A stretch of DNA of 64,000 bases from Globomyces pollinis-pini (taxonomy: Eukaryota; Chytridiomycota; Chytridiomycetes; Rhizophydiales; Globomycetaceae), in assembly GCA_025399215.1 (NCBI GenBank), contig MU621111.1, positions 52,948 to 116,947 on the forward strand, read 5' to 3'. Of this stretch, positions 34,590 through 44,753 are shown piece by piece. Under the pieces are notes generated by a model that saw only the letters and a program-made list of their open reading frames with translations, was not told the DNA's origin and ran no database searches. The number at the start of each line of letters is the position of its first letter. The first letter of the stretch is position 1. The translations under genes were made by a program, and so were the position numbers.

Positions 34590-35197
34590 TTAAGCAACTG
34601 CTTTGATGGAAAAGTCCGGGTTAGCAGCAGATCCAGTAGGATCCAAATGAGGAGCAGATGGACGGTATTGATAACGATTTTTAATCATTGGTGGAAGATT
34701 TGAAATTGGGGCATTTGTAGAAGAATCTCCAGATGCAATACTAATACTATTAATACATTTAATTAAAAAAAGTTGTGATTGTTGCCAAAGCTGTGATTGC
34801 TTGTAAAATTATACCTTTTCAATTCTCCACTAGCCAACATTTGAATTTCTTTGGCATTGAAAACAACAGTTTTAGGATAATTTCTTCTAACATCTCTTTC
34901 AAAGTATCTATTTTTAGAAATACGGTTATCGACAGGAGCAACGAAATCTGGTTGGGAACCTGGAGCAACTTTACGATAATCGACAGCCTGACAATAGTTA
35001 AAATAGAACATCATTGTAAAGAGTATCAATAGAAATGAATAGGTAAGTATTAAGATATCTTACATCAGGGAAAGAGTTTGGAGAATCTGGGTTAACTCTG
35101 ATAATCCATTTCAAATCCGATAATTTTTTTGGAACTTCAGGTTAAAGAAACAAAAGAAATTACTTCCTCCAAAGTGTTTTGTTATGAATTTTGACAT
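34590..35197 (-). CDS. complex I subunit NDUFA7 (B14.5a) homologue
   Basis: Accessory subunit of NADH:ubiquinone oxidoreductase. 144 residues; introns 35135-35163 (29 nt), 34988-35063 (76) and 34747-34814 (68). The core segment with VAPGSQPDFVAPVDNRISKN followed by RYFERDVRRNYPKTVVF matches the NDUFA7 signature of a Pro-rich stretch, an Asn-Tyr/Phe-Tyr segment and D-x-R-R. The start gives MSKFITKHFGG, with no cleavable presequence, as is usual for this subunit. Presence implies the organism has respiratory complex I. Confidence 0.78.
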
Positions 35198-35471
35198 TGA
35201 AAAAGATGAAAAAAATGTCATTGAATTAATGGTAGTAGTCCTTTTAACAGTGACAATTGACTCTTGGTTTTACCAGTAGTTTTGAGAAACAGTTAAATTA
35301 ATTGGGGTTTAGTAAATAGATTGTTACATTGAGACTCTGGTTAGCAAAGAGAGGATCAATAATACCAATTCAAAGTAATTGACAGACAATCTTACATACA
35401 TCATATAGATTGATATCCTACTGTTTTGCTTACATACTTTATACTATGCGTCTGATTTTTTTCTTTTTTCA

Positions 35472-36590
35472 ATGTCTCTGTTTAAACGGTTACTGTCCAC
35501 GATAGTCCCTCATCAGACTCCTACTCAACGTTTACCTAGAAAAGTTCCTACCCCAACTTATCCTATTTCAGATGGTTCTGGACCATCAACTAAATCAACT
35601 TTCTTGTACTCAAATTCAAAAAGAACTGGTTTAGTTGCCTTAAAAAAAGGTATGACGGCTATTTGGGATGAATGGGGTCAATTAACTCCTGTTACTGTAC
35701 TGAAAGTATCAGACTGTCAAGTATTGGGCACTAGATTTCATCACGGTTGTGGTTCATACATGGTTCAAGTTGGTGCTGTCACTCAGAAAAAGTTACATCG
35801 TGTAAAGAGACCTTTATTATTTCATTATCGTAAATTCCAAGTTACACCGAAGAAGAAGCTGACTGAATTCAGAGTATTTATTTTCTTTTATTAACAGTAA
35901 GGTATCTCCTGATGCATGTTTACCTTCTGGTACAATCATATTGATTCTTTGACTATTTAGGTGTCAGGCTACAAGCAGCGCATTTTGTAGCAGGTCAATA
36001 TGTGGATTGTCAAGCCAAGTCAACTGGGAAAGGTATTGTCTCATTTTAACCCATTTCACCATACAAAATTTATCACTCTATTCAAACAGGTCTAATTAAT
36101 TAGGATTTCAGGGAGGAATGAAACGACACGGATTTAAAGGAGGTCCTGCATCTCATGGTGCATCTTTAAATCACAGAGCTATTGGAAGTACTGGAGCGTG
36201 CCAAGTATTACTTATGATTTTCTAAATGACAGGATCCTGGTAGAGTATGGCCTGGAAAGAAAATGCCAGGACGAATGGGAGGTGTAACAAGGACAGTTCA
36301 AAACCTCAAAGTAAATGAGTCATTAATATTGACTTTAGATCATGAAAATTGACAACGTACACAATCTAATTTATGTCAAAGGAGCTGTTCCTGGAGTAGA
36401 TAATGCATATGTTAGAGTATCCGATGCGATCAAGAAAGGATGGTATAAGAAAACATTCCCAGAGAATGCTGTTGTTCCTTTCCCTACCTTCTTTGGTAAA
36501 ACAGATGCATTACCACGAGAATCTCTTGCACCTGTAGGTGTGAAAGGCACCGTGGATCCTTTCAGCAGAGCTAGAGGTGAAAGAGCTTAA
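35472..36590 (+). CDS. mitochondrial large-subunit ribosomal protein uL3m
   Basis: 310 residues, introns 35874-35901, 35930-35960, 36033-36103 (71 nt), 36205-36232 and 36311-36338. The basic N-terminal presequence ([13 protein letters not shown]) is followed by the bacterial-type L3 fold: [34 protein letters not shown], and the [20 protein letters not shown] loop, then [16 protein letters not shown] and [16 protein letters not shown]. The conserved loop reaches the peptidyl-transferase centre. It is complete, and the exon sum is in frame. Confidence 0.95.
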
Positions 36591-36846
36591 ATATAATATT
36601 TTGTTAAGTATTTAATAACAATAGTATTTATCTATAATAATAAGTACCAGCTAATAATTCAGTGATTTTGAATATAATAGCCAATTTAGACAAGGTTTGT
36701 TCCAGTCAAACTCTAATACTCACATCAAAAACAATTTAATTTGTTCAATTTCCTCGAGTTCTAGTGAGCAATTCTAAATCGAAAATTCATTGATGATAAC
36801 AAACTTCTCAATTTATTTTATTGGCACATATGATTTATTTATTGTT

Positions 36847-38178
36847 CTAGTTTTTAGCTACATATTGCCAAAGAGTAATTAAACCTTCTAAAGTTTCTTT
36901 ACTTGCCAATTCAATTTGTGAAGCAGGTAGTGCAAAACCACGAGTTCCTAAATTTCCAGATGGGCGAAGCTCAACTGTGAATGAGTATTTGATTTTGAGA
37001 ACATCAAGAGCATAATCATCAGTAGAACCAGTAGTTGGATAGAGTCTGTTACAACTTTGTCCATATTGGAAAGTACGACCATCAACAGCTTTTACTGATG
37101 CAACTGCCAATTTAGAAGAGGCATTCAAGTCATTGAATTGAGGTGCTTTTGCAGTGCAACTGAATCCGTACGGGAATGTCCTAAAATATTAGCAAAAATA
37201 CGTCTTACCATTCTTGAGCATATGAATGTAAGTCAATGAAACTGACAGTGTTTGTCAACCCTTTCAAGTAGTTTGAAATAGCAGACACCTCTGCGGCACT
37301 TCCAGCACGCTTTCCATAGTAAGTTTCGGCACATGGATTAGAGCTAGCTCCAGCTTCAGACCAATGGGAATTGAAGTTACGATTTGGGTCAGTACCAATA
37401 CATGAACTTCCCGCATTAGGTTCGCGATTTTTTCTCCAGAAACGCTCTCCACCAGACTTTCTGGTGTAGGCGTAACCATCAGGGTTTGATACAGGTACGG
37501 CATGGAAAGTGAATTGTTGACGAAGTTGAACGGCACGTGGATCACTTCCCAGTAAGAAGTTACTAATGTATGTAGTAGCGGCAGGACTGATCCACTCACG
37601 AGCATGGATACCACCCAAGATAAAGATATTCTTTGGTCCGGTTCCGAATTTAATACCACGAATTGTTCTTTTTTCATAAGTGGTTCCCAAAACAATTTCT
37701 TGAACACCAGGATTGCCAAGCAGGAATGATTGGTAAGTGTCCGCATCTTGATAATCGGTAAAGAATCTAGCAGCTCTATCAGAAACTGTGAGGGAACGAT
37801 CAGACTCGGTTTGTTTCAATCGATCTTGATTCTCTTTAGAGTATCTGACCTCATCATCGACGACCTCTTGTAAATTCTTGATCAACACGGAGCGTTTTAA
37901 ACCGGATAATTTAGATAATACAGCTTTATCTGATTTTGAAGGAACATGTAAATCAACTGTTCCAATTTTGACCTTGGTCCATGCATCTAAGGTATATTTC
38001 TAAATATAATCAATAAAAACTAAATTACACCAATAACATCAGAGATTAATTTACGCTGTTCTTCATTATCAACTTGAAATTTATAAACTACATCTCCTTC
38101 ATAAAATCCACGAGTTGGTGCTGAGTAAACCGTGGACAGCAATAAACTGAGCGCATAAATTGATTTGATTAATTGCAT
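36847..38178 (-). CDS. secreted zinc carboxypeptidase, M14A family (second copy)
   Basis: 424 residues; signal peptide MQLIKSIYALSLLLSTVYS, propeptide beginning APTRGFYEGDVVYKF (parallel to GIYEGDKVY in the first copy), then the catalytic domain with zinc ligands in GIHAREW and DLHSYAQEW, DPNRNFNSHW for the carboxylate pocket and catalytic Glu in FTVELRP. Introns are 38000-38028 and 37181-37208. The first falls at the same site in the propeptide as that of the 7526 gene, so the two are paralogues. The substrate-pocket segment around the mobile Tyr (LYPTTGSTDDY) differs, suggesting different specificity. An upstream ATG at 38241 would mask the signal peptide and is rejected. Confidence 0.95.
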
Positions 38179-39001
38179 TTTGTGATGATTTGAAAGAAGT
38201 TTTATTTGAATCTTATAGTTAATATCCATATGTTGATACACGGATAACGTATGCCCATGGTTACACGCGCAGCTCCAAAGAGTCTTTTGCTGTCAAAGAA
38301 ACATCCAAATATAGACGACGGTCTTTAGCGTGGTTCCTTTACTGCATGTCCTTCAAGTGAAAAGTTATATGTATTAGAAAAGTATTGTATCTCAAGCAGA
38401 TCAATTGTACAGTACAATATTTGTACTTTATACTAAGCAGTTAAGAGTATAAATGAAAAGTCAACACTGAACTTATGAACCTGGATTAAAGCTAATCGTA
38501 TATGAATCCTTGTTGAAGTGATTAGTTTTTTTGAAATGATTCTGAAGGATCGACAGGAAAGCAGTTCCTTCAGTTGTTTGCAGCGGTCATAACCTTGCTC
38601 TTTAATGCAGTCTTTCATTGGTCTGGCATATCAAACTCATGTTATCTGTGGGAGATGTATGTTGTATCACACATGCGTATCTCCCTCCTATTTAACCTGT
38701 CTTAACCACTTTTCGCGTTAGAGACACATCATTCTTCTACCAGCGCATATACAAAAGGACCAAGATTGGTTGCGTTGATTTGGGGTTAAAGGAGTTAACT
38801 AAAAGAACTGTGAGTCTTACCAAAATCAAACACAGTCAGTGTGTGATGCGGTAGTCGTTTGCTTCGCATAAGATGGAGAACTTAACGAAAGCGCATGTGT
38901 GGGTCCTTTCTTATTCAAGCTCAGAAAAGACAAAATAATCAGCATTTTAATCAAAGAAGGTTTATATACTATTAAAAGGTTCACCAAAAGCTCTACAAAA
39001 C
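38179..39001. other. intergenic region, no supported gene
   Basis: The minus-strand frame 38433-38618 has three cysteines spaced by eight residues (KDCIKEQGYDRCKQL...) but no upstream context, twin Cx9C pattern or conserved neighbour, so it is not annotated. No tRNA-like element was seen. Confidence 0.4.
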
Positions 39002-40375
39002 TTAAGAAATATTTTTCAAGATCGATTCCAATCTGTCTTTATCAGGACAAGGGACTGATTTTGTGAAACCAAAAGATGGATTATAACCTATCCAAGAAAT
39101 CAATGACAAAACAGCAGTCATTGTTATTCGTGTCTCTAACCCTTTTTGTGGAGTTGCCAAACATGAGTCAGTCAGCAGAATTTGAACAGGATTGTTATTT
39201 GCAAATTCATCTTTAGATGTAGAATAAGTTACAGTCAATGGCTAATCGGTTAGTTAAGGAAATTTACAATGGTAAACGTAGTGTTTGTTTTACTCTTAAA
39301 ATTGATGTTATTTACAACTCCCTTTCCCCCAAAACCTGGGATGATACTACCAGTTTGAGATTTCAGATCGACCTACTATAAACACAATTAAACTAACCTG
39401 AACTGTGAATTTTTCCATTGTGATTGAGAAAAAACTAGGTGAATACAGAGAAACGTCTGTGGCATAGTCCATAGAAATTTTTATCGTTCCATCTTCGGAT
39501 TGGCTGGTTTGCAGGCCTGCTGAGTTTGTTGGGATATACAGATCAGACACAGTCGCTGTTGGCAGTCCAGGGAAAGCTAGATACAATAATATCGCCAAGA
39601 GCAGAATTATAAATAAAAAGCAGCAACAGCAGGAGCAAATTGATTTAAAGCAACAGCAGATGCGTGCGCGTGGTGCCTTGTAGTCATCATAATCCTCCTT
39701 ACTATTCATCAAAGGATCAAATGATGGTCTGACAGTATAGGGAGAAGGTTGACTGGAGCTGGGAGTTAAACCTCCAGGAGTAGTGTAAAATACATCATAT
39801 TTGTTTACCACTGGCTGTTGATTGTGAGTAGGCTCTTGACTGGCTAGTGAGTTGTCATATTGTGCAGGAGGAGGATATCTGGCGTTATTCAGATCCGCAA
39901 CTGTGTTAGGAGAGTATTGGTGCTGGGTTGGAATGTCTTCTTGAGTAGGGTAATTCAAATCCAGGGATGCAGAATGGCGAGGATCCGCTGACACAGGGCT
40001 ATAACCAACCCCGTCAGTAGCAACTGACATGGGCCTATTGTACTGAAAGTTAGCATTTGGTGCTATAGGATCGTTGTATTGATTGCTGACATGGGGTGCA
40101 TTTGCACCACGATAATCAGGGGTTGGTAACTGTGCGTAAGTAGTTGGTGAAGGCAACTGATACTGCGATTGGGGATAGTCTTTTGTAGCCTCAGAGAACT
40201 CGTAAGATGTTGGACTGTTGATACTTCCTTTTCGTTCCAAAGTTTCCAACCGTTGATCGACTGATGGAGTAGCTGTTGAATACTCATAACTTTGAAGAGT
40301 TTGGGTTCTAGGATATTGGAAATTTGGTTCATTTTCCTTGCTTCCATTTTGCTTTTGATTTCTTGACTCATTCAT
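39002..40375 (-). CDS. single-pass membrane protein with LEA2-like domain and Cys cluster
   Basis: 440 residues, introns 39373-39397 (25 nt) and 39242-39267 (26). A long disordered Gln/Pro/Tyr/Ser-rich N-terminal half (about 1-240) leads to a Cys cluster ICCCFKSICSCCCCF directly before a transmembrane segment (LFIILLLAILLYLAFPG). A beta-rich C-terminal domain follows (DGTIKISMDYATDVSLYSP, INFKSKTNTTFTI, PLTVTYSTSKDEF) resembling LEA2/LEA14 domains found in fungal vacuolar or plasma-membrane proteins. The cysteines are likely palmitoylated. Orientation by charge: N-terminus cytosolic. Confidence 0.72.
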
Positions 40376-40421
40376 CCTTTGGGCAAACTCTTCTCACTTT
40401 TCTTTCCAACTACCTAAATTC

Positions 40422-42103
40422 ATGAAAAGACCAAAATTAGCTTTATCCGCCTCTAATAGACTCAACGACACTCCTTTTCTGTTCAGAACCGACCTTTTGT
40501 TTTCGATATTTTGTTGGCTGGATCACAAAACGTTGATTAATGTTTCTATGGTCTGCAAAACTTGGAGATATCTATACAAAGCTCATATTTCTTTGTTTTA
40601 TAAGCAGCTGTTTTTGACTGACTATGGGCCTCCTCAACTAACTCATTCAAGTTGGAGGGATTACTATGAATTAATAACCAACTTCCACACTGGTACTTAC
40701 AAGTTTTTTTCAAATATGGAATCATTTAAATATTCATCATCAATGGATGACGGAGTGTATATGGATTGTTCAAATCCTCCGATTTATTGTTGGCCAACCA
40801 ATCCAGATAGATCATATTTTGTTGCACTAGAGGGAAATCAGATTTGTTGGTTGGATAAGGTTGATGGAATCGCTCTAGTGATTAATGTGGCCAAATATGA
40901 TTCATTTGACAAGTCAACGTTAGTCATAAAAAAACAGCATACTCTTGAAGGTCACGTATCTGATATTGGTTTACTATTAACAACTGCTGGAAAACTTCTA
41001 TCTTTTGATGAACTGTCAATGGTTTTTATTTGGTGCTTAGAAACATATACTTTACTTAGAACAATTGACACTTTTTCCAAGATCGATCAGATTATTGTAT
41101 CCATGAATGGTTTGTGTAGAATTTTTAACCTTTAGTTCACAATGACAGACTTGTAACTGGTGGTCATAATAAATCAATCGCTGTATGGGATATAAATACT
41201 GGAGATTGTATGTACCACTTCAGCATAAACGATGATTCAAGAGGTGGAACCCTAAATGTTGGAATTTGGGACGACTTAATAGTGTATGGATTGTCAAATG
41301 GAACATATGGATCCCACTGTATAAGAACAAAAACGTTTAAACACGAGTTCAGCATATACCCCAGTCGCATTTCTGCCGAAAATTCTCCATCAATTTTTGA
41401 AGACGATGTAGTACATACCTTTTTATTAGAGGAAGAAGAAGATATACCAGAAAACATTCTGCATGGAAGTCCAACTGATGCAGATTTGTCATGGATGGAA
41501 CATTTTAATTCCACACCCATTGCACAGCCGAATCAAACAATCGGAATTCAACAAGAATCAGTGATTACAGAACCAAGTATACCACAAGCTGAAAACGTAC
41601 CTGATGATTTACCCACCGATGATCTACCAAACGGCTCCCCCGCCCTATCGGGAGATAATTCCCCTTGGGAAGGTTTAACGGGCAGTCCAATTAACACCAA
41701 TACCCCTTTACCAGTTGTTACTGAATTACCTCTTTTAGAACATCATTTTCATCAACTAGATATTATGCCTAGAACTCTTGCATTGAATGGACATTTTCTA
41801 ATCACAAATAGTATAGATGACCATAGCATTCTTATTTGGGATGTCAATACTGGACAGCTAATTAGACAAATATCCGAGCAGCTGGCTGCAAGAAATTTAG
41901 GGTTTGACATCCCATTTCGTAATATACGATTAGCAGAATTTGGTAAAGGTGGGGACTTAATCCATGCTACGTTAGAAAATGGATGGCAAACACTCATATG
42001 GGATTTTAATCAGCAACGATCATGTAATGTTCTAAAAGTAGTATTGGAATGCACCCAAGCATCGGCCACTATTGATGTGTTTATGTGTATGCCTATCGGT
42101 TAA
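40422..42103 (+). CDS. F-box and WD40-repeat protein
   Basis: 551 residues with one 26-nt intron (41110-41135). The N-terminal F-box covers about residues 20-65 (LLFSIFCWLDHKTLINVSMV followed by CKTWRYLY), the SKP1-binding part of an SCF ubiquitin ligase. WD40-like blades follow, including TLEGHVSDIGLLL, GGHNKSIAVWDINTGDC and DDHSILIWDVNTGQL. A Pro/Asp-rich acidic insert (about residues 360-430) interrupts the propeller. Substrate unknown. It overlaps nothing and starts 46 bp from the divergent LEA2-like gene. Confidence 0.87.
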
Positions 42104-42435
42104 AATCACTGTTGTAATATATTTCTTGGCTTTATATCATTAGTTAGTTGTGTGAATCTCGGTGTATTTCAACACTGACTAGTATCTTCGAGTTATAAAC
42201 AACAAATCACAAGCACAAAACATGTACCAAACGGCTCCTATTGCCAACTATTAGCACACTTAAATTGCTTATCTGTTATGTATTAACTTCATCTGTATTG
42301 TGTATGGGAGTTGGAATGTTCATTGTAAATTAAGCAACTCAAAATGTAAATGATTCGAATTACAATACAAATTTTATATTCAATAATGGAATATATGTTC
42401 ATGAGGTCGGATGATTTTTTTTGTCCAATAGCCAT
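42104..42435. other. intergenic, nothing recognised
   Basis: 3' flanks of the F-box gene and of the truncated carbonic anhydrase paralogue; no ORF or repeat noted. Confidence 0.5.
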
Positions 42436-42710
42436 TTATAAATGGTGGTGATGTGGATGCTTACATCCTGCTCTGCACTTGAATTGAGAATGCGTGTTTT
42501 CATCGACATCAGCTACAGATTCTGGTCGGTTATAGGCTGAGAGCGACCCACGTTCAAACCCAAAGTATCCTCTCTTGGAAGTAAGCACTAGACATTAGAG
42601 AGATATAAATCGGTACCAGCATTGTTGCGAAATCCCGATTTGTACATATTGGAATTGTTTCTGCCAGTCACGCTCAAAACGCTTTTAATGGTAGTTTGAA
42701 GAAATCGCAT
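42436..42710 (-). CDS. catalytic-domain-deleted carbonic anhydrase paralogue, 81 aa
   Basis: Truncated copy of the adjacent gene at 43327-44256. Exon 1 (42617-42710) begins MRFLQTTIKSVLS, parallel to MRFLQTTVKSSMS of the intact copy, and is likewise a mitochondrial presequence. Intron 42588-42616 (29 nt) lies at the same place and phase. Exon 2 keeps the first few codons of the intact exon 2 (VLTSK), then jumps directly to the C-terminal segment YFGFERGSLSAYN (intact: YFDFENGTLSAYN) and the tail THSQFKCRAGCKHPHHHHL. All zinc-site and catalytic residues are gone. Exons total 246 nt, an intact frame with no stop, and TAA at 42436-42438. It may be expressed as a small Cys/His-rich protein or be a young pseudogene. 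Confidence 0.7.
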
Positions 42711-42747
42711 TTGAGTATCAATTATTTTATTACGCGCATAATCGTGG

Positions 42748-42754
42748 TTTTATA
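42748..42754 (-). promoter_or_regulatory. TATA box of the truncated carbonic anhydrase paralogue
   Basis: TATAAAA on the minus strand, 38 bases upstream of ATG 42710, at the same spacing as in the intact copy. Confidence 0.65.
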
Positions 42755-42765
42755 GGATTCTGTAG

Positions 42766-42864
42766 GTGGCTTTCAGTATTTGAAATTTGTTTTAGGGATT
42801 CGGCTTGGTAGGGCTACATGTGCAAGTAGGATCTGATAGTAATCGGATACAACTTGGATAGTTC
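42766..42864 (-). repeat. 99-bp promoter duplicate (copy 1)
   Basis: Nearly identical to 44313-44411 and in the same position upstream of the TATA box. Long identical runs include CAAGTAGGATCTGATAGTAA on the plus strand. It shows that the duplication included the upstream regulatory region. Confidence 0.9.
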
Positions 42865-43326
42865 TTAAACTGACACTTGGGGACAAATATCTCATGATGA
42901 TCATTGAAGGGCAAGTACATCTATTTTTTGATGTATTCGCATGATGAAATATATGAATTGATGCGATTCTCGGGAAATGGTACAATTTCTCCTAAATCTG
43001 CTTGTCACACTGCTATCCGAAAAATTAATTGGGGGTAAATGTTTTTCTAAAACATACATGTTCTACAATAGCCTTTTAAAACATGATCTTTACATCCTGT
43101 GACAAATTGGTATAGTCATGAATAAGAACCATATTACAGGGCAGTACGCTTATTCTCTTAATTGAGTCGCACCAACAATACACTTCATTCTCTTAATTGA
43201 GGTCGGAGTCTTTACTGTTTGTAAATCGGCAGACTAAAAAATATATAGGATATGAGATTACAAATTAATATATTCAGTTAACATAATTGTACATGAGGTC
43301 ATTTAATAGATTTGGTCAATGACCAA
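42865..43326. other. intergenic between carbonic anhydrase copies
   Basis: No gene supported. Contains a 15-bp direct repeat ATTCTCTTAATTGAG at 43152-43166 and 43187-43201. Confidence 0.6.
43152..43201 (+). repeat. 15-bp direct repeat pair
   Basis: ATTCTCTTAATTGAG occurs twice, 20 bp apart, between the truncated and the intact carbonic anhydrase genes. It lies in the flank that separates the two duplicated units. Confidence 0.75.
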
Positions 43327-44256
43327 TTACAATTGAGCGTGGTTATGATGAGCATCTTTACAGCCAGAATTGCACTTGAATTGAGAGTGAGTTTCTTCAT
43401 CGATTTCAGCTACCGATTCAAATTTGTTGCTTGCTTGATTGTAAGCGGATAGTGTACCGTTTTCAAAGTCAAAGTACCATCCAGATAATGTCAATTTGTT
43501 TTCCTTTAATCTGGACATGACCCATGGGTAAGTGGTCAGATTTTCGAGTGAACATAAGATGGATGCTTCCTCTAATCATATTAGATAATTCTATTCATTT
43601 CTTACCACAAGCTCGGTTTTGGACTTCAACCGGTTGGTCTGCAAAGGCTTTCAAAGTCTTATCTTTGGCTCTTTGTGCAATACTAACCCAAGGTCCTACA
43701 AAATCAAAGTCTCCAGTTGCTCCGCTCATTAATCCAGCAATACCTCCACATTTAGAGTGTCCCATTACAACAATATTTTCCACATTCAATGCTCGAACAG
43801 CATATTCTAAAGCTGAAGCGGTACCGTGGTACCCAGCATCAAGTTCATAAGGAGCCACTAGATTAGCGACGTTACGTACAACAAAGAAATCACCAGGATC
43901 ACAATCAGTAATGATAGCTGGATCAACTCTGGAATCGGAACATCCAATCAAGATACTCTTTGGAGCTTGCGAGTTCTTCAGTGATTCGAATAATTCCTTG
44001 TTTTCACTGAAGTATTTGTTTTTGAATCTTAAATGTCCATTGGCAAATTTGGTGTCTACCATTCCAGTAAGACTTGAGTTTACAATATCTTTTTTGGAAG
44101 CAAGTACTGCAGGTCAGAAGAAGATCTAAACTTACCAGCATTTACATTGGCAGTGTTGTGAAGTTTCATGGATCTTGGCATGTTGGAGTTGAAGCAAGAG
44201 ACACTTCGGCCAGCCATGGACATGGAGCTTTTCACGGTAGTTTGAAGAAATCGCAT
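43327..44256 (-). CDS. mitochondrial beta-carbonic anhydrase (copy 1)
   Basis: Hydrates CO2 to bicarbonate. 288 residues, introns 44107-44135 (29 nt) and 43572-43605 (34). N-terminal presequence from MRFLQTTVKSSM, rich in Ser/Met/Arg/Asn without acids, indicates mitochondria. Beta-class zinc site: Cys and Asp/Arg dyad in IGCSDSRVDPAI, His and Cys in MGHSKCGGIAG. Conserved SMLYTYPWV-like C-terminal part is SLENLTTYPWVMSR, followed by LTLSGWYFDFENG and a tail with KCNSGCKDAHHNH. The start at 44256 is preferred over ATG 44310 because a TATA box (44295-44301) lies between them. Confidence 0.95.
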
Positions 44257-44294
44257 TTGAATATCAGTTATTTTGATGCTTGATTTGATTCCTA

Positions 44295-44301
44295 TTTTAT
44301 A
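44295..44301 (-). promoter_or_regulatory. TATA box of carbonic anhydrase copy 1
   Basis: TATAAAA on the minus strand, 39 bases upstream of ATG 44256; conserved in the truncated paralogue. Confidence 0.65.
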
Positions 44302-44312
44302 GAATTCCAAGG

Positions 44313-44411
44313 GTGGCTTTCAGTATTTGAAATTTGTTTGAGAGACTTGGCTCGGTAGGGCTACATACACAAGTAGGATCTGATAGTAATCGGATACAAC
44401 TTGGATAGTTC
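44313..44411 (-). repeat. 99-bp promoter duplicate (copy 2)
   Basis: Partner of 42766-42864, upstream of the intact gene. Conservation of this block between a full and a catalytically dead copy makes it a candidate regulatory region. Confidence 0.9.
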
Positions 44412-44413
44412 CT

Positions 44414-44753
44414 AATGAAGCAACTCTCTGTATCGTTGATTCATGATAGTCGCCCACATGGAATGTACCAATGTTACGTTTCTGAGACTACTCCCTCATT
44501 TATATTATCGTTAAATTGTAGGGGTAATTGCTGGCTGTTAGTAGTGTTTTATAGCCAATCTCTTTGGGTGTTTTGTGCCAGCAATTTTATCGGGGTGTTT
44601 AATTTTGTTTGACACCAACCAATCGTGATTCTAATGTTAAATATAATAACTCAGCTAGATTAGCTATATTAATTGGTCTATGTAGCCGAATCTGATTTTG
44701 CGCATTGCATTTATGAATTAATGAATTCCAGTAAGATGAGAAATGATATTTAT
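44414..44753. other. intergenic, nothing recognised
   Basis: 5' flank of carbonic anhydrase copy 1 and 3' flank of the peroxidase fusion. The short open frame 44415-44612 shows no coding features. Confidence 0.5.

Noticed and set aside
38433..38618. Possible CHCH-type small mitochondrial protein
   Set aside because: Cysteines are spaced by eight rather than nine residues and not in two helical pairs, and the upstream frame closes at once.
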